This document shows positions 10,291-20,640 of a DNA stretch of 25,805 bases, in pieces. The translations under genes and the position numbers were made by a program. How positions within the stretch are numbered: the stretch's first letter is position 1; each line of letters opens with the position of its first letter. Location: positions 175,441 to 201,245 of the forward strand of contig BMAT01007176.1 of assembly GCA_019649035.1 (NCBI GenBank), read 5' to 3'. The notes beneath the pieces were generated by a model. The model was not told the origin of the DNA and searched no databases. It worked only from the letters and a program-made list of their open reading frames with translations. Source of the stretch: Elysia marginata. Taxonomy: Eukaryota; Mollusca; Gastropoda; Plakobranchidae.

Positions 10291-10576
10291 ACCGACTCTG
10301 TGGCCTAGCGGTAAGACACTCGCTCAGAGATCGGGAGGTGCCTGGTTCGATCTCCGGCCGAGTCAGACCAAGAACTTTAAAATTGGTATTAGCAGCTGAT
10401 CTGCCTAGTGTCTAGCATTATGGATTTAGTGTTAAGTCTGGTCGGCCCAGGGTGACTGGGTGTGGTGTACGCAAGCGCTCCTTACTTCACAGTCAAGCAC
10501 CACGCTTTCAGTTGTCCCCAGCGCCATCTCTGATATAAGCTCGAATTTGATTGGGACGTTGAAAATTCAAACAACC

Positions 10577-10578
<2 letters not shown>
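10291..10578 (+). repeat. tRNA-derived SINE, family A, near full length
   Basis: The head has an A box (GTGGCCTAGCGGTAAGACAC) and a B box (CTGGTTCGATCTC), closed by complementary GACTC near 10294 and GAGTC near 10361, as in a tRNA acceptor stem. The body continues through CCCAGGGTGACTGGGTGTGG and ends in TGATTGGGACGTTGAAAATT, a 3' end of the GGGACGTT type that I associate with molluscan retroelements. The unit then passes straight into a TC microsatellite. It is better preserved than the other SINEs here, so probably younger. Confidence 0.8.

Positions 10579-10622
<44 letters not shown>
10579..10622 (+). repeat. (CT)n microsatellite, right flank of SINE A
   Basis: An essentially perfect run of about 22 CT units starts where SINE A ends. 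It is either the element's tail or the far half of a split target microsatellite. Confidence 0.95.
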
Positions 10623-10626
<4 letters not shown>

Positions 10627-10738
10627 CTTTTCTACAACCTCTGAAAGCATTTCACTAATTCCTTTTAGTTGATTTTGGAGCTTGGAGCTTTTGAGACAGA
10701 CATTCAACTGCTCTTTTTCAGACGAAGTTGATTCTTTG

Positions 10739-11070
10739 GCATCGTGGTCTAGTGGTTGACGCTCGGCTTTCGGATCGACAGGTCTGGGGTTCGAGACCTG
10801 CTCTCGGCAGGTCGACGTTTAGTCCATGAGAAAGGCTATTTATACACATTTCTCCACCTCACTCATGCGTTAAACGAGTACCCGACTATAGGCAGTGAAA
10901 GATATTGTCAGAATGCTAGAGTGATGCGCCTAACCAGCTGCTCCTCTGTGAGTTCAGAAAGTACTTTGCTTGAGAATGGCCTGTCGGGGAACCCATGTAA
11001 AGCACTTAGAGCACATTAGTGGATAAGTGCTATACAAAAACGCTCTTTACTTTACTTTACTTTACTTTAT
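10739..11070 (+). repeat. tRNA-derived SINE, family B, full-length copy with (TTTAC)5 tail
   Basis: The head reads GGCATCGTGGTCTAGTGGTT (A box) and GGGGTTCGAGACC (B box) at tRNA spacing. The A-box half resembles tRNA-Glu/Gly-type genes, but the source tRNA is not settled. The body contains GAGAAAGGCTATTTATACAC, GCAGTGAAAGA and CTGCTCCTCTGTGAGTTCAG. The 3' domain has GTAAAGCACTTAGAGCA and GTGCTATACAAAAACG, a pattern typical of LINE-mobilised SINE tails, then TTTAC repeats at 11046-11070. It is the reference copy for the fragments at 7587 and 21734. The 87-codon frame at 10756-11019 is a SINE artefact. Confidence 0.85.
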
Positions 11071-11362
11071 AGATGGGATTGTGGAATAGGTTAAATTTAG
11101 TAACAATACATTTTGAGCAAACTGTTAAGATGTTTGTTATGTTAAAGGGTCATCATGAAAAGCTGCAACACTTCGAAGTTCCTTTGAAAATATTAAGTTT
11201 TTTTTTTAAGAAATCACCTGAGACTTTCTCATAAGGTAGAAAGTTTGTCCCTCCACAAGAAGCTGCCAGTCGAATTTTTGTTGTTGTTGCTTTGAAAAAT
11301 TAAAGAAGGCGCTTTGTCTTGTGTCCAGGGTAAACGAGTCGACTGTCGTAATTTTCACTTTC

Positions 11363-11565
11363 AAAACGTTGCTATTTCCAGCAAGACATTTTTTAAGCTT
11401 CCCAACGTAAAAAATTTTATAAAATTGTCAGTAATTTGTGGAAAGCTATGAAAACATTTTGTCGATTTAAAATATAGAGAAAAAGGAGAAAACATGTAGC
11501 ATTTTCTTAAACAAAAAGAATTCCCAACTTCCGACTCATTGAATTCGTCCTGGACGCGAGACAGT
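11363..11565 (+). repeat. Unclassified ~200-bp repeat, copy 2
   Basis: Partner of 7355-7555 in the same orientation, about 4 kb away. It shares the AAGACATTTTTTAAGCTT, ATAAAATTGTCA, GATTTAAAATATA and CGACTCATT blocks with small indels between them. This copy has an extra GAATTC-containing insertion near the 3' end. Confidence 0.6.
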
Positions 11566-11698
11566 TATAAATCTGCAGAGGATTACAGAAGGGACAACCA
11601 CGGTTTTTATCGTTAAAAAGTATACATTCTTATAGTATCTCTTGTCTTTTGTGCAAGCTATTACAGGTGATAGAATGCAACAGTCGTGTAATCAGACG

Positions 11699-11796
11699 CA
11701 TCAGATGCAAGGGATCATCCAGTTTCCTAATTGGTCAGTAATGTAGGTCATCAGATGCAAGGGATATTCCAGTTTCTTAATTGGTCAGTAATGTAG
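11699..11796 (+). repeat. Two-unit tandem duplication, 50-bp period
   Basis: The unit begins CATCAGATGCAAGGGAT and ends TTGGTCAGTAATGTAG. Copies at 11699-11748 and 11749-11796 differ at only a few positions, so the duplication is fairly recent. Confidence 0.95.
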
Positions 11797-14604
11797 ACAT
11801 ACACTGTCGATGATCTATCTAAATTCAACATTTTCATCTACAGAATGACGCTCCTTGCGCGTGCTCTTTTGTTAACGAAGAGCGCAAAGTGCAATCTACA
11901 GTGCTGAGCATAATTATGCTGTTCGTTACCTCGGCATCATCTAAACAAATTTTGACAAATGTACCATAGGATTTGATGATCCATAGCATTATTCAAGAAC
12001 AATCAAGGATTATGACTATAAGTTACAGTGAAACCTTAAAAGCCTTCTACTATGATATTTCCAATCAGGCTTTGCGGTAATTAAGACTTAGCTTAAGGGA
12101 TCATTACATAACAGGCATGACACAATAGAAAACTCACAACGCATAAAATTCTCCTCAAATATGCTAGACAAGAAAGCAAGCCATTACTTAAAGATAGCAC
12201 TGTTAGAATAGGCAAAGAAAGATGCTTATTGTTTTATCTGTTTATACAGCATGCCAACATGAGAGAAGGGCATTGGTTCATTAACTAAATATAGAATGAC
12301 ATCCGTACCATGACACGCCATTGTCGATGATAAGTAGGGTTGAGCTGCATTAATTTCATCTTCACTCAGACCGAAATACACTTAAGAAAACTATAATGGG
12401 ATGGAATGCCGTCATAACAGGTAGTGCATTTCCACAAATTTTAAGATTTCGCCCTTTTAAAGCCCTTAATATTTTGCCTAAGTGTATTTTTTTAGCTGTT
12501 TTATTGTGTTACATACAAATGTCACCTGCATGTTAGGTCCAACAGAGCAAACGCAGCAAAAATATCACCAAGCAGGTGCTAGGTTAACGAAGCTTTAACA
12601 GTCCTAAAACATCGGTTTTTAAGTCTTTTGTTGTTGAAAGAATCATTTCTAGATAAAGTGACTGATATGGAGGTATAATAACTTTTAAATTTAGACAAGA
12701 TTGTTCATAATAGTTTCCGACATAAGGAAACATATAATGTACAAGCAACACTGTCAAAAACATAGCAAATTATAAGAATGTGACAATGACTATTTTGAAT
12801 TTGTCTTGCGACCAATTGAAATGAGTCGTAGGTCGAAATTGGAAGGTAATCATAATATGGTTGCAGAAAAGCACATATTTTCAACTTTCAAATACAACAA
12901 AGGAAGAGCTCTATATCTACCTTTCTTCTGTGTGAAGTTATAGCCGTTTGAAGTCGTCAGGATTAGGGCTTAAGAAATTTCAGAAAGGGGTGAAAAGATG
13001 TACAGTCCTTAACAAATATATGACTTAAAACTAATTACATAAAACATACAATTTCAAAAAGAATTAGTAGTGAAAAATGTTTAGAAATGATTTAGTTTCA
13101 ATATGTAAAATAAAAAAGAATTGTCTTCTGAACACTCATTTAATTTTAAAGCCTATCTGTCAAAATAAGGCACTGCGACTTAAGACTCATTTAAATAGAA
13201 TACAAGATATTTTTTCCATAAAGTTTCAAAATTTTCAAAACTTTACCTATAGGCTAGATGAACACAAAGTGATCCTGGTTATTCAAATGCTATCATTAAT
13301 TTTTTTTCAATCCGAATGTGCTTTCAACCTTTCAAACAAAAACATAAGGAAAGCAATTAAAAAAAGCAAACAAAAAAAAAACAATAACGAACAAACGGAA
13401 TAAGTTCAATACTTAGTTTTGTGTTCTTGTTGTTTTTTTTAATGTGTGTGAGTAAAATAAGACTTAAGGTTATTGTACATGACGCGTATTCCCTACGAAA
13501 TAGCTGTAGATCGTCTTTGGACCAGAATGTGAAAAAGGTCTGGTTTTTTGTTAACCTCCCCCTAAAAAACAAAACAAAAAAAAAATCGGTTAGTATAGCA
13601 CTGAAAAACTATCGCCTGTATTAAGCCTACACCCAGGCAACATTCAAGCGCCATCTAAGTCCATATAAAAGCAAAAATATATCACAGACATTTGCCACTC
13701 CAGAGATGTCGGGATTCTTCCGTACGGGATGCGTGCCTTATGAAACAAACCTTTGTAGTTTGTCTTCATGGGACTAAATTAATCTTTGTAAATGTTCAGT
13801 TTAGATAACGTCAGATATCCTTGATTTGTTCTAACAAGGACAGGAAATGGCTTCTCTATTTTTACATCTTGCACGATTATCATTCAGGGAAACAAATCAT
13901 TCACCTACTTGAACGAACGGGAAAACCCTCTTTCCTAAACAACTACCTCGTTAGTAGAACAAGCTGGATAAGATTGCCTCATAATTATTACAGGAAGTCA
14001 TAATAGATTCATATACTCAGAGAAAATTTTTTAAATTAACAAATCGTTTGCATCTGATGGGGAAGCCATTGCAGGTAGACAACACGAGTTAAAACAAATT
14101 CTGCATGGTAGTTAAACGTATGTCTTCTTTTGGCTAGGCGGATTTCCTTACAATTTTTAAAAAAAGATAGATATATTTTGCTGTGATAGGAATTTGTATT
14201 TAACTATGTGCGTCTCATCTATACAAAAAGACAATTTCTAATCTTCACGCAAAACTCATAGAAAATCACGAGGGCATAGAGAAAGCTTCAAACACCAGAA
14301 TACTATTGAGATGCGAGGGGAAAACCGTTTTCAAATAGAGGCTACAGAGAAGTCTTTTGGAAACACCGCACTGTGTTTAAATAAAATTAATAACAAATGC
14401 GCAAGTGCTTATGTTTAACCCATAATGTTGAATTGAAAAACTACGTATCTCCTGTACTAGGATAATTTATTTTTTGCTACAGATACTGCCTTGCGGGTAA
14501 GCGTCAACAGTTGAAAATAACAACAAAAATTCATGATGTTAAAGAGAACCAAACCAAAACAAATGAGGAACAAGGGGAGTCTGTATAAACTACAGATGTG
14601 TGTA
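11797..14604. other. No gene seen; long AT-rich stretch
   Basis: About 2.8 kb without a supported gene, SINE head or microsatellite. The 108-codon plus frame at 13077-13403 is Lys/Asn/Ile-rich and follows base composition. No domain was recognised. Confidence 0.55.
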
Positions 14605-14930
14605 TCTTTGTTTCCATTGTACCATTCTTCACAAAAAAAATTTAAAAAAAAAACGAAGATGGCGTGGGGAGAGAGGAGGTGATAGGGTTTGGATTGCTCC
14701 GTTCCTTTTTTAAGGATTTCGATTCAACCTTTTTATTTACCAAAATTTTTTTCCAAAACCTGATGTAGATTTAACTGTTTCTCCTTTGTTAATACGAATA
14801 AAGAAAGCCAGTCGCAGACAATTCGTGAACAGTAAGTCTTGCAGGCTGAAGAGGAAACAACAAGATTTGGACAGAGAGAGGTCGAATATAGTTGGATATA
14901 TTTTATCGCATTGATGTTCTCAACTTAGGT

Positions 14931-14962
14931 ATGAAGAGAGAGGGAAAGAGAGAGAGAATGTA

Positions 14963-15001
<39 letters not shown>

Positions 15002-15240
15002 GAGAGAGTGAGAAGCAGAGAGAGAGAGAGCGAGAAGCAGAGAGAGAGAGTGAGTGTGTGTTTTGAGAGGGTCTTTTGTACTTATATTTATTTTTATATA
15101 TAGGGCGAAAGAGAGAGGGGAGAGAGAGAGAGAGAGAGATAGAGAGAAAGATAAAGTATAACTAGCAAAGAGATAGAGACCAACTGAAAGACATGCAGAG
15201 ACAGAGATATAAAGATGTGAGGACAACTAGAGAGAGAAAC
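14931..15240 (+). repeat. GA-rich tract inside copy B
   Basis: Several (GA)n blocks separated by CAGAGAG, GTGTGTG and a TATATTTATTTTTATATA spacer near 15082-15102. Minus-strand Ser/Leu frames across it are artefacts. Confidence 0.92.
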
Positions 15241-15585
15241 AGACAGACATGTGGTGAGAGAGGTACATTCGCCTTTATTAGAAAATAGATTTTACTTAAG
15301 TTTTCAGCAAATTTTCTGGTAAAATTCAAGGTCTTGGTAACATTTCATGGCGAACGATGTCGTTAAGCTTTTAAGTTTTATCTAAAAAAATAGTAGATCT
15401 ACGAAAAAAAAGGACGAAGAAGGAAGTACAGGAACGCCTCTAAAGCAAAATGACCAGTCTATAATTATGATATATCGACAGCGAGCAATAAGGGAAAAAT
15501 AGACTAAAACCAAAGGCGCCTGAAATTTTCGGCTTTTCTTTTTTTTGGTTTTGACGAATGATTGAAAGTGTGTGTCTCATGGGAA

Positions 15586-15602
15586 GAGAGAGAGAAAGAG
15601 AG

Positions 15603-15641
<39 letters not shown>

Positions 15642-15660
15642 GAGACAGAGAGGGGTGGGG
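15586..15660 (+). repeat. (GA)n then GGGGTGGGGTGGGG tract
   Basis: A pure (GA)n block near 15608-15637 is followed by a short G-rich run at 15652-15665. The G-rich run has three G tracts of four, one short of a classic intramolecular quadruplex. Confidence 0.9.
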
Positions 15661-16110
15661 TGGGGAAGAAATAAGACACATAGACTTAGAAACAGATAGT
15701 AGGTAAAAGAGAATCTTTTTAAGACAATCATAGTCATCGTTGAAAGCTTATTCGATATCTTATTGCTTTAATAACAAAAACAAGAAGAATGCTTAATTAT
15801 TGCAATGCAAAATAACTACTCTTTGTTTCATGTATGGTAGAAAGCTACATACACGCATTGAGACTTTTGTGAGTATATTTTTGTGTTTTATACTTAACAT
15901 TTTCCTGCACCGAGTCTCCAGAGCACTTTTTGAATAGTCAATTCGGTACAAATAATGTACAGCTATGACAGAACTTACCAATTCAAATTGTGAAAGTTTA
16001 CTATTATTAAGAGGTGTTTAAGAAAGATTAGTGCGGCCTGCCACGCAAAACCAGAAGAATATAATGACAAACAGCGGATGCACTTATTTCTAACTTTCTT
16101 ATTATTTTTA

Positions 16111-17275
16111 AGTCTAGAGTAAACAAAATGCTTTACCAGGATGTTTTCATTAAATTTTCTGTTAAATTTGAAAGCGAGAGATTGTACGAAAAACTCGTGT
16201 AAAAAGTGAGGGTGCGTCTTGAAAACTTACTGTCACAATCATTGCAAAAAGTTAAAGAACAATATCGCACCCCTTTGGTGAAAACGTGTGCGCCATTCAT
16301 CTGAACCATAATAAAAAACCGGCGTAAATAATAGAAAGAAAACGTAAACAAAGCAGAAAGTCTGTCTTTAGAGTTGCTTAGACAAAACATGGTAACATGA
16401 GGGTGCTAAAATATTTGGTTGGTTTTTCTTTCTCCTCCCCAATAACACTATTTCTGCATCTTTTACTTTCCTTTTCACAATCACCAGTTTCCAGTTTACG
16501 CTTCTCACAACATTTTCCGTTATGTAAACGAAAGAAAACGGGTGTCATTAACTTTGATACTCTGAAACATAAAAAGAACTGAACCAGTTTCTCAACTACA
16601 AAATCTTAGTGCACAATGAATATTTTATTGTGGCAGACAGATTTAAAGGTCAAATGGTTTAATTAGTTTTCTTCCGTACTCAGTGATGGTAACTAACTCT
16701 TGTCTTGGGAGGAATTTTAAAGCTGCAACTTTGAAAGAAAACGAATCTAAGCAACGAATTATTTTAAACTGCTTTAAAGGGGGGGAAAACAATATCTGCC
16801 AAAACCTAGGTTTTGGAACCAACTATCTCTTTTTCAGTTTCCATCTTGGACTGTATGAGTTGACGAATTAAATTTTATTTAGAAGTTGAATAGGCCTATA
16901 CGAACAGGGAAGAGTTAAGTGTTATTATTGCGTGTGCTACATTTTATTCATGAGGGTGTGTGTGTATACGAAAAAGCTTTGCGTGTATACTAGATTTATA
17001 TTAATAAGGTTTGTGTATAAGGCTGATATTTTAAAGAATGAGTGTGGGTGGGTGTGCATGATACATCTAGTTCATAATGGTTTGTGTTTATGGTCGATTC
17101 TTTGCCTGTGCGACGTGTGTTCTTAGGAATGAGATAGGAGCGTGTGTGCATGGCTAGATAGCACGGTCTGTCTGACCACTTGAATCTAATGCTCACCGCC
17201 CCACACCTTTCAAAAATTATGTTAACTCATGTTCTTAAAAAATCCATAACTAGCCTCAGCGTTTACTATAATTCT
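16111..17275. other. No gene seen; GT-biased section at about 16950-17150
   Basis: No supported gene. The frame at 16397-16582 has a hydrophobic start but then a Lys-rich tail and stops without a donor, so I do not call it. From about 16950 to 17150 the plus strand is rich in GTGTG and TGTGT motifs, a decayed GT simple repeat. Confidence 0.5.
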
Positions 17276-17452
17276 GATCTCTCTCTCTCTGTCTCTTTCT
17301 ATCTCTTTTCCCCTTTTCTCCTCCCACTCCTCGATCTCTATCACTGACAGAACAACTATCTCCACTCCCCATTCCCTTTTAAATCTCTTAAATCTCTCTC
17401 GTACGTTCTCACTCTTCCGACATCTCCCCACGTAACTCTCTCTCTCTCTCTC
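17276..17452 (+). repeat. TC-rich pyrimidine tract
   Basis: (TC)n near 17278-17290 and 17436-17452 with pyrimidine-biased DNA between. The Arg/Glu-rich minus-strand frame (17222-17431) is an artefact. Confidence 0.85.
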
Positions 17453-18723
17453 AAATCCACAGTTATAGCCTTTTTATTTTAAATTTACAATCTCGACTTA
17501 AAGTTTATAAATGTGCCCATTCGTGTATCTGCGTGTTTAGTTGTTTGTCTTGGTTTTCGTCTTTCTTTGCTTTTACGTCCCCCCCCCCTTTTCCCTCGCT
17601 CCGGACAAACACACATAGAGGAAACCCCAATTTTATCTCGTTTAAAATAACGACGCCCCCATGCTCCATGTTATTTTATGCAGTATCATACACATGATAC
17701 CTATCCCTCTCTTCCTTCACACACGCGATATCTATACCAGAGCCCCTTCTTAAACTGACCCAAAAAGCGAGAAAATTAAATTTTGGTTTCCTTGAACTAA
17801 TAACAAATTCCTAAGATCACCACAAGAAACATGCTAAACACCGAAGATGATCACGAACAGGTGCAAGAATGTAACATAGTGTTATTCGTGTTTCAGAACA
17901 ATTACACAAAAACTGTCTTACACTTCAAAATACCTTTTGTACTTATATGCATGTTCAAAGGAAAATCAATTTAAAATGCAGTAATTACGATATTTATTTG
18001 ATCCAAATGAGTGTTTAGCCTGCATTTCAGGCAGCCTTGTTTAATCTCCATAAGCGTGAACCCTTGTTATGAAAAAACTTTGCTCTGAACTGATTAAATG
18101 ACTAATAGCGTGTAAGATCAGATAATTACATACATGTATAAAATAATTTTATGGTCTGTAGTTAGAGTGGCCTAAGGTTTTTGTTCACTCTCCATGATTA
18201 GATTTTACCTGGAGGCTGCTCTCACAACACGCTCGTTTATTTATCATGAAGTTATCTTGAAGTTTGGGCTTAGCTAGGGTGGTGCCCCTTTGTGAAACCT
18301 TTCCCAGCTGATCTTTGCGCCCTTAAACCTAACTGCCGAACACGATAAAAATTAGAGAAATTTTTGACTTTCAGGTTCTAAACGTAGTTATGACCGAATA
18401 CATAGAAACCATTTTTGAAAATATTCATTTTTTTTTTGCCTGTAGCTGATTGCGCAGCCGTCATTAAATTTGCTTTTTTTGCGCGGTTTTCATGAGTTTT
18501 TTTTTCATTTTCGTGTGGTTTTCCGATCCGGGATGTTAGTTTTCGTGACTCAACTTTAGTGCTCCGCACTGGGTTGACATATTAGATAGGCTGAGGTCTA
18601 CTTACAGGCTACTTACATGGTAATAGATTAAAACAAAATCATCTAAAGAAAAAAGGTTCGACGCCAGCCCGGCGAATTGCTCATGTCTGTTTTAATCCTT
18701 TTTTTTCTGGACTTAATGGTTTT
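17453..18723. other. No gene seen; C10 run at 17579-17588
   Basis: Locally C-rich at 17579-17760, otherwise AT-rich. A B-box-like GGTTCGACGCC near 18655 has no A box at the right distance. No coding or RNA gene was supported. Confidence 0.55.
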
Positions 18724-18978
18724 CTTACAGCGGACTTCTTCTCTCAAATAAACAATTATTTTATGTGAGCTGAAAGTTCATTGCCCGATTAACCCGATGT
18801 CACTGTAAGTCTTATAAATCAGCTTATATTTCGCTGATGCTTTAGTGTCATTCTTACAAGGAACTTGTTCCTCTTATTAAACAAATTAAAATATCTAAAA
18901 GTTTAATTAGCCCTAACAACCTGATGTCACTGGCAGCCTGACAGATAAGTTAATGTCCTTGGTGTTTCAACATTATTT
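18724..18978 (+). repeat. Old tandem duplication, 129-bp period
   Basis: Two units begin CTTACAGCGGACTTCTTCTC (18724) and CTTACAAGGAACTTGTTCCT (18853). They then share an AATAAACAA/TTAAACAAA block, a TTAnCCn(0-2)GATGTCACTG block, an AAATCAGCTTA/GATAAGTTAA block and a TTTAGTGTCATT/TTTCAACATTA end. Identity is moderate with small indels, so the duplication is ancient. A weaker third unit may begin near 18612. Confidence 0.6.
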
Positions 18979-19370
18979 ATTGCAACACTCAAACGGCTGC
19001 TTTGCCCAATCTTGCCTCAAATTGGATTTTACCCAAAGCCATTTTGATAGTACGAAGGCGTGAAATACATTTTTTATTCTTGCTGTGGCTCTGAAGCATC
19101 GTAAAACATTGGTCACTTCTGTTAAATTATATTTCTTAAAAAGATCATTGTTTTTTTTCCACATTATAAAACATACATTATTATTAGCGAGTTGAAACAT
19201 CAGCTTGTTAAGCTTACATGATAACACGGCGAATTAGCTAATGCCGCTAATGTTTGTGTTTGTACATAACTACCTCATTTTGCCGTTGCTCCAATGTTTG
19301 TTGCAAGCACAGAATGGTTATAACTTTTGTTCTTCGTTGTGCTTCTTAACACCAGAAAAATCTGATCGCC
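18979..19370. other. No gene seen
   Basis: AT-rich sequence without a supported frame. The minus frame at 18973-19227 shows no recognisable domain. Confidence 0.55.
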
Positions 19371-19620
19371 TGATAAGTGATAGGCTGCTGCCTTCTTTCT
19401 TTGTATATCTTTTTTAATCTGGCGTTTTGAATCAATCAGTGGGAACTTTAATGATAAGTGGGACGTGGCTTTGTCGCTTCCTGTTTGGAAGCTGTGGGAT
19501 TTATGTCACGAACAGGAAGTTTCCCTTCAGTCATCTTGTCTCCGTTTTTCTCAAATTAACATTGTTGCTTGAGCTGAGAGGTAAGCTCACGTCTCATTTA
19601 CATAAGTGTGGTAAGTTTGC
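19371..19620 (+). promoter_or_regulatory. Possible cis-regulatory or 5' exon region (GATA/ETS-like sites, two strong donors)
   Basis: TGATAAGTG occurs at 19371-19379 and 19452-19460. CTTCCTGTT (19477-19485) and its reverse complement AACAGGAAG (19511-19519) form an inverted pair of ETS-like GGAA sites. Two consensus splice donors follow: GAGAG|GTAAGC at 19581 and GTG|GTAAGT at 19611. Base composition is higher in GC than the flanks. These are short motifs that arise by chance, so this is a weak suggestion only. Confidence 0.2.
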
Positions 19621-19873
19621 TCTTCACTATAAGCCTTACAGTCAGTGTTAATGACTGTGCACTGAACAAACCAGGTTTAATTTATGTCGGTATATCTGTA
19701 AACTAAACTTTTTTACAGGATTGAGAGCAAGTAAACTGCAAAAAACATGACGTCAGAGGAAAATTATAAATATCAATCAATTCAAACGATAAACTAACAT
19801 GATTGTATGAGGCAGTTACGTCAATTTATCACAAAAAAATGAGTTTCATGCCCTAGAAGATAGTAGGACAACT

Positions 19874-20035
19874 AGGCCCCCCTCAATGTTCCAAGACACC
19901 TTATTCCGAAGCTAATAAAAATATTTAATTTTGCAGTTAGCTACTAACTTCTTTAGGCCCCCTCCATAATCCAAAGAAAGTTCATTCTGTAATTAAGCTA
20001 CTATTAATTTTTTTTAACGGATTGAACTTAAAACT
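19874..20035 (+). repeat. Degenerate tandem duplication, about 81-bp period
   Basis: AGGCCCCCCTCAATGTTCCA (19874) and AGGCCCCCTCCATAATCCAA (19955) begin two similar units. Each continues into a TTATTCC/TTCATTC block and a GCTAnTAA/AAGCTACTA block and ends AATTTT. Confidence 0.55.
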
Positions 20036-20395
20036 TGCATTAGGTCTACTAAATTGCCTGACGACTTCATTTGGGTTTTGTAAGACAACGATAGTCAGTA
20101 AATTGATATAAAAATAGAGTTTCGACTCTTGGAATCAGCGTGCAATAGAGATGATGCCAGCAACGTGCGACTTCCGAAGTGTTGTAGTAATTACCGCACT
20201 TACGCACAAAAATTTATAAACTATAACTCAATGATCTATCAAAAGTTGTTCAAAAGGTTGATGTTTCATGCGTTGACAGAGACCCATGGTTCTTGAAGCT
20301 GGTGGTATAGTTCCTGTCCTAGTTTTGCGACCATTTTGCATCAAGGTTTAGAAGATGTTGAACAAAAGCTCAGTTAAAAAGAAGTGACACGCAAA
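20036..20395. other. No gene seen
   Basis: Ordinary AT-rich sequence. Nothing recognised. Confidence 0.6.
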
Positions 20396-20590
20396 TCTCT
20401 CTCTCTCTCTCACAATCGCACTTATTCGCTCACCCTCTCATCCTAGCGAGAGAGAGATAGAGAGAGAGAGAGACATAGAGACATAGAGAGACAGACAGAC
20501 AGAGACATAGAGAGGCAGAGACACCGACATAAATGGAGAGAGAGAAAGAGAGAGAAAAGAGAGAGAGAGGGATGGAGCGAGAGAGAGGGA

Positions 20591-20638
<48 letters not shown>

Positions 20639-20640
20639 TA
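20396..20640. repeat. Facing TC and GA microsatellites (inverted arrangement)
   Basis: (TC)n at 20396-20413 is followed, after a spacer of about 38 bases, by GA-rich DNA from 20452. A pure (GA)n run lies at about 20597-20633. The TC arm is complementary to the GA arm, so a single strand could fold into a hairpin. Minus-strand Ser/Leu frames are artefacts. Confidence 0.9.

Larger units (their letters stand above)
14605..16110 (+). repeat. Long unclassified repeat, copy B (direct partner at 1555-2680)
   Basis: Collinear with 1555-2680 through the anchors listed for that copy. It is longer, mainly because it holds two GA tracts (about 14931-15240 and 15586-15652) where copy A has one GA tract and a shorter purine stretch. 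The 3' part around the CCTGCCACGCAA anchor is conserved. The ends are approximate. Confidence 0.65.

Noticed and set aside
13077..13403. 108-codon plus frame, Lys/Asn/Ile-rich
   Set aside because: Its composition matches AT-rich noncoding DNA. It has no domain and ends in a homopolymeric Lys/Asn run.
14903..15737. Three minus-strand frames with Leu-Ser repeats
   Set aside because: Microsatellite artefacts inside repeat copy B.
16397..16582. 61-codon frame with hydrophobic N-terminus resembling a signal peptide
   Set aside because: The hydrophobic part is interrupted by Ser/Pro and the rest is short and Lys-rich. There is no cysteine pattern of a secreted peptide or donor site.
18655..18680. 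GGTTCGACGCC resembling a Pol III B box
   Set aside because: No A box at 30-60 bases upstream and no SINE body, so there is too little to call.
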